From Camelus bactrianus (taxonomy: Eukaryota > Chordata > Mammalia > Artiodactyla > Camelidae), in assembly GCF_048773025.1 (NCBI RefSeq), contig NC_133556.1:5425001-5489000 (forward strand): 64,000 nt of DNA. The letters are read 5' to 3'. Below, piece by piece: positions 35,525 through 45,907 of this stretch. The stretch's first letter is position 1. Every line of letters starts with the position of its first letter. Made by a program: the position numbers and the translations under genes. Below the pieces are notes generated by a model. The model saw nothing but the letters and a program-made list of their open reading frames with translations. It was not told the DNA's origin and made no database searches.

Positions 35525-35884
35525 GTTCACACCAAAGAGAGACCATATGAGTGCAGTGACTGTGGGAAAACTTACAGTCGTAACTCACACCTCATCGAAC
35601 ATCAGAGAGTCCATACAGGGGAGATGCCTTATGATTGTAATGAGTGTGGGAAATCTTTTAGTAGGAGTTCACTCCTTATCAAACATCACAGAATTCACAC
35701 TGGAGAGAGACCCTATGAATGTAGTGACTGTGGGAAGGCCTTTAGTCAGAACTCCCACCTCACTCAGCATCAGAAGACTCACTGTGGAGTAAAACCTTCT
35801 GAATGTAAAGAATGTGGGAAAACCTTCAAGAATAGTCCATACCTTACTGATCACCTGGAAATCCATACAAGAGAGAAACTGTGA
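35525..35884 (+). pseudogene. Post-stop zinc fingers of the same gene
   Basis: In the same frame as the exon upstream, this stretch encodes four well-preserved C2H2 units ([76 protein letters not shown]) and ends at TGA 35882-35884. No other stop or frameshift occurs within it. The low decay suggests that the stop at 35522-35524 is recent, or that the segment is still translated in some way. Confidence 0.75.
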
Positions 35885-36110
35885 GTGAATCCTTTGCTGG
35901 GAATTCAGCTTTTATTGAATGTGCACTGGGAAGAAAACTTGGCTGTAGTGAGTGTGGATAGCCTTCAGTCCTAGTTCAGGTCTTACTAAGACCTGAAAAC
36001 TGACAGTGGCCAAGTATTTTGGACGTGTTCAATGCAGGAAGACCTTTAGACAGAGTTCCTGCCTTACTCAGCGTCAGCAGGTTCACTTTGGAGGAATGAT
36101 GGCCATGAGG
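35885..36110 (+). pseudogene. Older eroded finger tail
   Basis: After the second stop, remains of more fingers are visible in mixed frames: a CSECG start near 35945 and QCRKTFRQSSCLTQRQ near 36030-36080. This is presumably 3' UTR. It parallels the eroded tail behind ZNF655. Confidence 0.65.
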
Positions 36111-36514
36111 AGAGCCTTGCCATGTGTCGGGGGGACATGAAAGGGGCACGGTGTGACACTCCGGGGGGGTGACTAAAGGAGAGCCTTTAGGTAGCTCTGC
36201 TTTTTATTTGATTTTGAGGATCTACATCAGAGGGAGATTCCCTGGTTTGTCTGTCAGATCTCCATAGTCATCTTTTGAAAATGGAACAAATTAGGACCAT
36301 TCCAGAGAAGAAGGAATCAGGGATTCTGGATTCAGGCCCAGAGATCAGGAAAGCGGTGGGCTGACCTTTGAACCCAATAGCTCTCCTGTGTCATCTGACC
36401 TGTTGTAACTATACTTGGAAATGGCTCTGGGAGTCTTCTTGGACCAGTGTTTTGCACCTCAGTGTCCTGTAGGCTACTGGATCTCTTTTTGTCTTGTGTG
36501 ACATGAATGCTTTT

Positions 36515-36520
36515 AATAAA
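36515..36520 (+). promoter_or_regulatory. Candidate polyadenylation signal
   Basis: AATAAA about 1 kb beyond the TGA and 630 bp beyond the second stop; the first good signal after the zinc-finger exon. Confidence 0.55.
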
Positions 36521-36802
36521 TGGGCACCTTTTCCAAGCCAGTTAATTTCTCAGTATACCACGTCGTGGGCTTTGCTGTGTGTCGGCTTTAGTGGGCGGAG
36601 CTGCTTTTGTCAGACTTCCCCGTCCTGTCTTTTTCCCTTTGTGTTGGTGTGAACCACAGGGAGATGCTTGGGAGCAGCAGTTTTTCGCAGCCCACACCTG
36701 TTGTTGCTGAGGTGCTGACTCTCCTCCCTGGGGCGCAGCGGCAGCTGGGCCTGACACTGGTCTGCCTGCCCCGGCTTCCGTTCTGCCTTCCCTGGGCCAG
36801 GT

Positions 36803-36862
36803 GTATGTGTGTGTGTGTGTGTGTCTCCCTGCCTGGGCTGTGTGTCTGTGTGTGTGTGTTTC
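36803..36862 (+). repeat. TG-rich simple repeat
   Basis: Two (TG)n runs separated by about 17 bases. The open frame at 36607-36885 is a by-product of this run. Confidence 0.85.
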
Positions 36863-38197
36863 TCCTTATGGCTTTACTTCTCTAACTGAATCCTGGTCAT
36901 ACACCTGCTTGCTAACTTACCAAAAATACCTATTTATTTCAAGTTTGGGTGGAGAAAAGTGGTAAATGTCTGGCTGTTTCTTAAAAAGAACCTCAATAAT
37001 AATAAGTCTCAGGATTTGCTATCAGGAGCATCTACTGTTCAGACTCCTTTGTAAGAAAAATTCCATCACAGCTCGAGGCAGAGCTTCCCTACCGTGTACT
37101 TGTCGAGGGAAAAGTTTGCAAAGCAGTTGAAGAGTATGATATGTAATTGACTGATAAAAATTAAAAAAAATCAAAACTTCTGAGCACCCGTTTATCATGA
37201 GCATTTTACTTATTAAAGGAAATTCCAGAATAACTACCAGGCAGTACATACTTAGATTTATTCTAGGTCTAAGAGAAATACCTAGTTTGTTGTGAATGTT
37301 TATTTTTTGATTGCAAAAAATCAGATTAATGGTTCCTCCCATTGGTATGGATTAATGATGATCTAAACTATCAGTGAAAACTGTACTTGTGTTGGAGACG
37401 TGACATTGAAAGTTGCCTTTCTTTTGTAGCCTTGTCCATGCCTGGTCTGGTGCTGTACACACAGGAGGTGTTCAGTGGCTGCGGAATGAATCTGTTTTAC
37501 TGGAAACCAAAGTCTTGTTTGTCTCAGCTCTCCTCTCTGCACTCCACTGCCTTCCCCCACCATTCCTACAGGTGATCATCAGCTCTCAGTAAGGGTCACC
37601 CTGCCGTCTGGATGCCCTGAGTGTGGGCTCTGTGAGGTCGGGTCTGAGCTCTGAGCCGCCGTTGAGCCCACTTAATCCACTTGGCACGCGACCCTCCTCA
37701 AGTCCCTCCCACCCCCTTGTACCCAGAAAGGGCCCTTTCTGCGGTGTCTGAGAAGCCTCAGGGGTGAGGCAGGGCTTGATGAGTTGGGATTGAAGGCAGG
37801 GTAGGATTCTGGTTGGCAGAGGAAATAACAGAGAAGGACACCCCAGGACAAGGTGAATGTGTGTGGGGTCACAGGCCAGGGCTCGAGGGCGGAGGTGTCC
37901 ACAGAGGTCAGGAAAGGGGAGGAAAGTTTGCCTAGCAGTATCAGAAGCACTAAAGCAGGACTCTGGTTCTTTGGCACAAATATCACTAATGGATATGTTA
38001 GTTCATCCAGCTGTTGGAGCTCAGGTGAGCACAAGGCGACCAGCTCATCCCAGTTTGCCAGGACCGTCTCGGTCTTGGCCTTGAAAGTTTCTGTAAAATG
38101 TTCAGTCCTCCACAGACCGGCGTGGCTGATCCCCTGAACCTGTCATGACCTTGTACCCCCCCACGTCACGGCTCCTAGATGCAGCAAGAGACAGCAG

Positions 38198-38372
38198 AGC
38201 AGAAATTCTCAACCTGGGTCACATGCTGGAGTCACCCGCGCTTTCCAAGTGCCGAGGCCTTGGCCCCAGTCCTGAGACTGTGTGTGGTGTGGTGCGTGGC
38301 CTGGGTATTGGGAGTTCGTAGGTTCCCAGGTAATTCTAATGTGCTGCCGAGGCTGAGAATCTTCACAGTAGA
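38198..38372 (+). mobile_element. MER5A-like hAT DNA transposon remnant
   Basis: A short non-autonomous element whose ends are imperfect inverted repeats ('cagaaattctcaacctggg' and 'gaggctgagaatcttca'), with an internal 'cccaggtaattctaatg', as in MER5A (hAT-Charlie group). It has no coding capacity. Confidence 0.7.
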
Positions 38373-39739
38373 GGATATCAGTGCCAAGAGGACACAAAGA
38401 GGCCACATAGGATCTGATGGCTTTGTCACTGAGGGCTAGTGAGAGGGCTGGGCTGGGGGTACAGAGAGCCTCCAGGGCCCATGTGAAAGGAAAGGGGGTC
38501 CCAGGCTGGGTGGAAGGAGCGATGGGAGGGGACCATTGCACTGGGTGGAGCCAGCTATTGGGTGGGTTCCCTGAGGGCAGTCAGCTGGGAGCAAGGGCCT
38601 GCTCCTTGCCAGATTCTGGTTCTGTTACGGGCAGTAAAACTACAATGTGGGGGACTTGGGTTTTCCCTTTGGAGCTTTGGACCAAGTAAGTGCAGAGTCT
38701 GGGGGAGTCAGAATTCTGAAGGCCCCAGCCCCAGCTTGTGGGCACTCCACTCCCTCTTCCAGCAGACAGTTCCTTCTTCCCTTGCCTGTCCCTTTACCCT
38801 AAATCTAGGAAAACATGAAAACGCTTCTGGAGGAGGCTATCACCTAAACTTATGCACACCTTCTAAAATTTCCTGTCCTGGGAGGGGCTGGCCTGGCAGT
38901 CCCCAGCCATGCCTTGAACACAGTTTTGGGTGCCCTGGGTGAGAGGCATTTCCTGTGCTTTAGTTGAAGAGGTCAGAGTCTTTGGGCAAAGAGGAAATGG
39001 GAAGAGGAACTTTGGCAGTGGCACCCAGATGTGACTGCTTTAATCCCGCTGAAGGCCCCTCGTGGCCCTCAGGATGAAATCACAAGACCCTTCACATCCC
39101 AGCTCTGCCCACTGACTTCTCCAGCCCTCTTGTGGCCACTCCTCCCAGTCACTTTGAAATTCACTGGATCCTAGAACACAGAATTTTTCAAACATAGGTC
39201 AAGAGCCACAGGGTGGGGAGGAGGGGGTCATAAAGTTAATTTGTTGTAAAGAGTGGCAACCAGCAAAGGGTAAAAGAAAAAAGTAGGCAGAATTAGAATG
39301 GCGTGGAAAACACCCATTACAAAGGTAAGTGAGACTTCTGTTCCATCTGTGCGCAAGGGCGCATGTGTGCAAAGCACAGCGAGTGGTGGCTCTCGCTGTA
39401 GAGCAGGTGAGAGTCTTTGCGCAGTGCTGTCCCCTCCTGGGAGTTACATTCTGTCTAGACGGGCCTCCTTAGCAGGACTTCCCTTGGACTGAATTGTTCT
39501 TGCTCTGCAATTCCCATAGCATGCTCTACTTCCTTTGTGTACCAATCACACTTTAAAAAAATGACTAATTCAGTCGCCTGTCTTCTGTGCTGATTGCAGG
39601 CGTGATGAGGACAGCGAGCACCTTACCTGTCATTAGAGGAAGCGCTTGTGCTGAGCGACTGAGCCGTAGACCCGGGTTCAGGCTCCGGCTGTGTGTTTTC
39701 TTAGGCACGTTCTCTTTTTATTTTTTTCTGATTTTATCT

Positions 39740-40530
39740 GAAAGATTATATGCAGAGAAGTTGAAAGAATAGTGTAATGAACACCCTGTATATCCTTCAT
39801 TTAGATGAACAATTATGAACATTTTTCCATATTTGCTTTCTACATATCTATGTTTTTTTCTGAACCATTTAAGTAAGTTCAGATACCTGCACCCTAAATA
39901 CTATGGCATGCTTCTCTGAAGAGTAAGGTCATTCTCCTGCACAATCGCCACACTGTTAACACACTTAAGAAAAAGAATTTAATTCCATACTACCTTCTAA
40001 AATGCAGCCTCTATTTAGATTTCCCCCAGTTGCCCCAAGAATGTGTTTTATAGCTATATTATTTCAAATCGGAGGGAAAAAAAAATCAAGGGTCACATTA
40101 CATTTGGCTTTCTGCCTCTTTAGTTTCTTTTTATCTAGAATTTTAATCTAGAATAGTTCCACTTTTTTTTTAATGACAGTGACTTTTGGAGATGTCAAGG
40201 ACAGTTATTATAATTTTCCACAAAATTGATTCCCTTGTGTTCTTGCGGTGGTATTTAACTTCCTTCTCAGCCCTCTGTGTTTTCTCTAAACTGGAACAAG
40301 GTTTAGAGGTTCGATTACATAAATTTTTGACAAGAATACCTCACGGGTGATGTCTCCTTCATACTGTTGTCACCTCAGGAGGCACATGCTGTCAGATCAT
40401 TCCACCCCAGGTAGTGGCTGCCAGGTCCCCTGTGTAAAGCTATGTTTTCCTTTTGCAGTTAGTAATTTGTGAGGATGGTGAACTCCAGCACCATGTGAAG
40501 AATCTGTTTTTCTACAGCCTAATGTTTTTA
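39740..40530. repeat. Old LINE-like repeat
   Basis: It follows a common mammalian repeat: 'agttgaaagaatagtgtaat', 'gaacaccctgtatatccttc', 'gaacatttttccatatttgc', 'tttctgaaccatttaag' and 'tcaggaggcacatgctgtca'. I believe it is L1-derived, but the family call is tentative. Confidence 0.5.
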
Positions 40531-41795
40531 GGAATCATCCACTATCTTTTAGCAGCTATCCATGTGATAGTTTGGGCATGTTCTTAACCTGAGACTCAGT
40601 TTTTTCATTTGCAATCTGGGTAAAATAATGGCTGTGATTTGGATTTGCTGTGTAATGACATTTCAAAGTATTACATAGAGTGTGTATGAAGATGCTGTCA
40701 TGGGTCTGCCATAATTTCTCCTTCTGAGAACACCATCCCCCTTCCTTTTAGAAAGTTCTTACACTGCTCCAGATGATGGCCCAAATCGCTGGCTTCTGAG
40801 ATGCTCCCACCTGCCTGGCCACTGGACTCATCTTCTTTGGCCAGAGTGGAATGAACTTGTGACCAGAACTGAGCCAATCAGAATGCTTCCCTGGGAAATT
40901 TCCAACCAAATAGGGGTGGGAATGTGAGGATGTGAGACTGGAAGTTGACCATTTCCCCTGCCACGCAGACAGTGAAAGCCTGTGGGGTGCAGGGGATCAA
41001 AGCCATCTCTCTGAGATCAGGGCAGAGGGGAGCTATCCAGGGGTCTCCCTGGCCTGGCTCCAGTCCTTGCCAGCTGTACCTCTGCCCTGCCCCAGCTAAG
41101 CCAATAAAGACCCTGTCTTGCCTGAGCGCTTACAAATTGGGGTCTGAAGCTTACACAGAATCCTGACTAGTATGAGGACCTGTCTTGGGCCTCTCCCAGG
41201 TGATTCAGGAAATTAATGGTTCACCTGCTCTCATCCCTTCCTGTTGTCTTTGAAATCGTGGTGGCTAGTGGAGAGGTGTGAGGAGGTGCCAGACACGGTC
41301 CTGGATTTTTAAAATTTTAATGTTATGAGTGATAAATGCATTTCCTTGGTGGGTGTAGACTCAAAGCAAGGGGGTCGGTGTGGCCGCTCTTGCCACTCAA
41401 ACCATCCTCCAGCCCGAACCCTACGCCTATAAGCCAGAGTGCCTCTCTGAAGAGTCTAACCCAGTTTAAAACCTGCCCGCTTTGTGAGAGGTGCAAACAG
41501 CTTTTTACTGGAGGACAGAGCAGGGGACAGGAATGTGAGGGCGAGGGGGGCCTGAAGGGGGTCAGAGCGCGTGCGCAGGGCAAGGGCGAGGGAGGCCCGG
41601 GAGCGGGGAGGATGGGGGAGGAGCGAGGGTCTCGGGGAAGGGGAGCAAACTGGCGGGGCCCTGGGGGCTCAGGAAACTCCGGCTTCTTCCAGGCTCCGGG
41701 TTCAGGCTGCTGCTTGTGCAGCCCCTGTGCGGGGTCCGCAGCGACGTCTCTTCCAGGCACTTCTCACGAGCCCCTTTAAGCCGCCCAACAGGAGG

Positions 41796-41905
41796 ACTTA
41801 CTATTCTTATTCCCGTTTCACAGATGAGAAAACTGACACCCAGGAAGAAGTAACTTATCCAAGGTCACCCTGCTGGTAATGGCAGAGCTGGAATTCGAAT
41901 TCAGC
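41796..41905 (-). repeat. MIR SINE, antisense
   Basis: Very typical antisense MIR: 'ttattcccgtttcacagatg', 'agaaaactgacacccagga', 'taacttatccaaggtcaccc' and 'tggcagagctggaattcgaa'. It abuts the CpG island that follows. Confidence 0.85.
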
Positions 41906-41909
41906 GGAC

Positions 41910-42340
41910 TTCAGGTTTCTCCAGCCCCAACCCGTTCCCGGCACCGGTGAACGAGGCCGGGACCGCGAACCAACCCGGAGGCCAGGTTCCCCCAGTCGAG
42001 GGCCCGGTGAGCGGCGGCGGCGGCCGGACCGAGAGGTGAGCCCCCCCGCCCTCCTCCGCAGGGCCCCGAGGGCTCGGTGGCCTTGCCAGGAAACGGAGCA
42101 ATCCCTCGCCCGGCCTCGAGGGCCAACGGAAGGTCCGGACCGCGGGCCAAAGGGGCGGACTAGCGGCCGCCGGGAGGGAAGCGCCGCCCGGGAGACGCCG
42201 ACAGTGCCCCGGCGGAGGGAGGGGAGACCAGCGACGGGAGGACGGGAGCCGAGGTGGCGCCACCGGTCGGTAAGGGGAGGGTGTGGAGCATCCCGCCCCC
42301 CGCCCCCAGGCCAAACATTACCCGACGACTGTAGGGACCC
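41910..42340 (+). promoter_or_regulatory. CpG island, possible TMEM225B promoter
   Basis: CpG-dense, with a consensus donor GAGAG|GTGAGC (GT at 42036-42037) suggesting a non-coding first exon on the plus strand. The next plus-strand gene is TMEM225B, 3.9 kb downstream, so this could be its promoter. No transcript evidence is available. Open frames on both strands across the island are composition artefacts. Confidence 0.5.
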
Positions 42341-45300
42341 GCGGGGCGGGGTTTGGGGGCAGATGGCCAGGTCAGGGCGCATCTCTGAGTCTAGAAAATG
42401 TCACTGGGGCTTTGGGGCCACAGAAGGGCCGAGGAGGGTTGTCAGAGGGAAGGAACCTTTGACCAAACCTAAGTCAGTTTGCAGCCCAAGTAGCCACAAT
42501 TACTGGCGGGAAGGCTGGGGAGTGAGGCTCCCTGCGGCCCAGATGGTTCCCTCCGGGTCCCTGCCCCATTCTAGCCTGGTATACACTTTGTGTTGGCCCC
42601 TCTTTCTCTGCCCAGTGTAGTTCTCAGCTGCCCCCGGCTGGCGTGCACAGGGCCTGGGCTGGTGACAGGGCTGCCCCTGGGCTGCTGCACGATGCCTCAG
42701 GGGCACTCTCCCAGAGGGAACCCAGGGCCCAGGCTGCCAGATGCCAGTCCAGGCCCCATGGGGAATGCAAGTCTTCTACTTTCCCGTAGCAAAGGCCCTT
42801 TTTAAAAATAATAATTAAAACCATCAGTGATAGTAGATGGCAGTTTGTTTTGCATGCCTTTGGCAAAGTCAAACGTCGGCAATCCTGTGTTTCCCCCATT
42901 CTCTCCCTGTCTTGCACATTTGGGAATCCCAAACTGAACTGCTGGCCAGTGGCGGCTGGTGGGGAGCGAAGGGCAGCCCTGCAGGATTCTGGTCACTGCC
43001 TCTGCTCTGACCCACCAAGAGATCATGGACCAATCAGTTCTTCTCTCCAGCTCTGGTTCTTCATCAGGACAAGGGAATTTGCGAAGCCCCCTTTATATTA
43101 ACATGTCTATGGTCCTATGAGTCTAGATTATATCAGTGTGTCCCCAAAATTGTGTATCCTTGGCACACAGTCGTCTAGTACTGGCACTCAGGATGTTCTA
43201 TGCTGGAGGCTGACCTATCCCTGGAGAGCAGCCTGGCGTGGGTGAGGGGGACGAACAGACAGGAGGGGATGTGCCTGGCCTGTCAGTAACCCCAGGCAGG
43301 GAGAGGAAAGCACTGCATCGTGTGACAAATGTATGTGTCTCTTCTCCCCAGTAGTTACCAAGAGCCTGCAAGTTCCTGTCTTTTTTCATTCCTGATTCTC
43401 CCCATTGGCCTAAGCTGGGCATGGGGCGCCCAGTAAGTACATAGTTAAATTTTGTGAAATGAATGGAAAGTGGCTGGTGACTGGGAGGGTACATGGAGTG
43501 GACAGGACCAAGCTGAGCTTTGCAGATGTGGGACTGATAAGGTTTAGAGGAGAAGAAAGGGCACCCCCTAGGGAAAGAACCCAGGCTGGGGATGACTGTG
43601 GTGTTCCATGAGTGGAGGGAGACATGGTGGGTGTGGGGGCAGGCGGGCGGGCGAGTGCTTGGGAAACTATGAGAGAAAAACTGAGATGATAAGGAAGGCT
43701 AATGAGATTAAGGTGTGGGAGAAATGGGGAAGCCAGAATGAGCTCCAGGCTAACGCGGGTGATGGAGAGAATGACTGAAATAGGGAAGACACTGAGGTCG
43801 GTTTTAGACAAACTGAGGTTCAGTGGGGTGGGGTGGGGAACAGGACGGGGCTCAGACCATCAAATGGAAATGTCCAGTGTCCTCCATTCCATCCAGAGGG
43901 TGGGGGTCAAGATGCAGCTGGCACTCTTATCTGGAGAGCTTTAGACCCAGGACTCAGTGCTCTCCAGTCCAGCCAACTTCATCCTTTTATTTTATTAAAT
44001 TTTTTTTTTTTAAATTGAAGTATAGTTGATTTACAATGTCATGTTAGTTTCTGGTGTACAGCATAGTGATTCATTACACATATATATCCCTCTTTTTCAT
44101 TATAGGTTATTACAAGGTGTTGACTGTAGTTCCCTGTGCTATGCTTGTTGTTTACCTATTCTATACCGATGTCATCCTTTTAGAGTGAAGGAAGCTGAGG
44201 CCCTGAAGTTCAGGTGACTTGTCAGTACTGCCCAGAGGGTGGAGGGAAGATCGAAAGGGGAGCTTTGGAGAGAGGGCAGGATACATTTTTCAGGTGGGAA
44301 GAAGAGAAACTGGTGAACAAAAGAGGAGAAAGTGCTTTAGAAAGTTGCCAGGCACTGTTGACAGCATTCAAAGAGGAACAGTTGTTAGTCCTTTTATAAA
44401 CAGCGTATTTCCTCTGCCATCTGCCATTAGGCTTGTTCTGCTACGGTGATCAGCAGTTGTCAAAGTCTCAGAGACACTCCTTGCCCTCAGCTGCAGTGAG
44501 GGGGCCTGCATGGGGCCCGTGGAGAGGCCCCAGTGCCCGGCCCTGCGCGCGGAGAGGAGAGGGAAGTGCCCTCACTCCCAGGGCCTTGTCTTCCCCACTC
44601 ACAGGTGCAGCTTGGAAGCTTGGTGCTGCCCAGCGTGGTCTGGTCAGGCAGGAGCCTCCAGGCCTGGCTTTGGGCATGACTCACAAAGAAGGGCTGTGGT
44701 CTTGGAGTGCCCTCCACCTCCCGTGTCATGTCTCTCTCCCACCTCGTGACGCCCTCCTTTCTGCACCACCAGGTAGCCAGGGTCATCACAGTGCCATCAC
44801 GATGCCTACCCTCCCTGCAGCACCCCAGGCTTCTGGCCACCCCTCCCCTTCCATGCTTGTCCCCCTCCCCTTCTGGAAAACTCATTCCTCTGGGCAGAGG
44901 CAGAGAGGAGAGCAGACTAGTTAACTGCATTTGCTCTCAGGTTGTGAATGGCCACTCCTTTCCCTCAGGCATATTTGCATTTTAGGAGAAGTCAGCCCCC
45001 TCCCACCCACAACTTTAACCAAGCACCTGGGCCCTAAGCACTTCAGTTTGCAGGATTTCATTTGCCCCTCCCAGTGACCTCACTGGGCAGGTGTTATCTC
45101 CTCCTTTTTTTGCTGGGAGGACCTAAGTGCCTAACTAAGAGTTTTAGGAAGTTCCCTGAGGGTACCCAGCTGGCAAGTGATAAGCTGGGATGTGGTCTCA
45201 GGATTCTGAAATCCAGCCAGCAAATTATCTCCCACATCACAAGTGCTCCTTCCAAAAAAGACATCCTTCAGGACATGTGGTGACAAAGAAGCTATCCTTA

Positions 45301-45900
45301 GCTGAGGGCCTTGACCTCCAGGCCTAGAGGGTACCTAGGACTTCAGGAGGGTCTGTAAACTCTAAAACTGTTTGTGAAATATTCTGTGTGTATATGATCT
45401 TTTCTTTTTCAGCTGAGGGCTCCTCCCGGCCAGGTGGACCTTTGTCCATCAAAACTGTAGGTCCTGAGACAAGGATAGTCACTGAGTAAAGGCACTTCAC
45501 ACCCTGGTCTTAGTATCTCCCCCGATCCTCACTCTGAAACCTCAAAAGGCAAATAGCTGACAGCTGACTTGAGAGTTTCTCCTGCGGCCAGTGGGCAGGT
45601 GTTAACAGAATTGAGAAGTTAGAGCCATTGAGCTGGGAGAGGTCTGGGATGGCCTAGTCCAAAGAGGTGGAAACTGGGGCTCAGAGAAGGGACCTCCACA
45701 CACTCAAGATCGCCCCATCAGTTAGCGGCAAAAAATGTTTTGTGCATTTTTAGGCCTGCCGAAGAGATCTGTAAGGCTGTAAGGTTAATCAGGGCAAAGA
45801 AATCAGCATTTCCTGAGCCTCACGTGCGAGCTGACATTTCCGCAGGCGTCATCATCTCCTTCACACCGAGCTGCGTGAGACGCCCTCACTGTTCCCCTGT
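42341..45900. other. Presumed 5' intron of TMEM225B, repeats
   Basis: No coding exon recognised. An L1 3' fragment lies at 44007-44180 and antisense MIR pieces at about 45060-45200 and 45640-45730. Overlapping frames near 44433-44930 lack any domain. Confidence 0.45.
44007..44180 (-). repeat. Cetartiodactyl-type L1 3' fragment, antisense
   Basis: A T-run, then 'aaattgaagtatagttgatt', 'tacaatgtcatgttagtttc', 'tggtgtacagcatagtgatt' and 'cattataggttattacaagg', a sequence common in cetartiodactyl genomes at L1 3' ends. The leading T-run marks antisense orientation. Confidence 0.65.
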
Positions 45901-45907
45901 GTAGGTG

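Larger units (their letters stand above)
36521..41795. other. Intergenic, repeats only
   Basis: No gene seen between the second C2H2 gene and the TMEM225B region. Contents: TG repeat, MER5A-like element (38198-38372), a possible old LINE (39740-40530) and a MIR piece (about 40540-40690). Open frames at 37672-38034, 38209-38541 and 38562-38942 have no domain or splice support. Confidence 0.5.

Noticed and set aside
41855-42620. Long frames (175 and 194 codons) on opposite strands
   Set aside because: Same CpG-island artefact; they also cross an antisense MIR and show no codon or domain signal.
45905-45907. GTG as start of TMEM225B
   Set aside because: The ATG at 45908 matches the family N-terminus; GTG is just the first codon after the splice acceptor.
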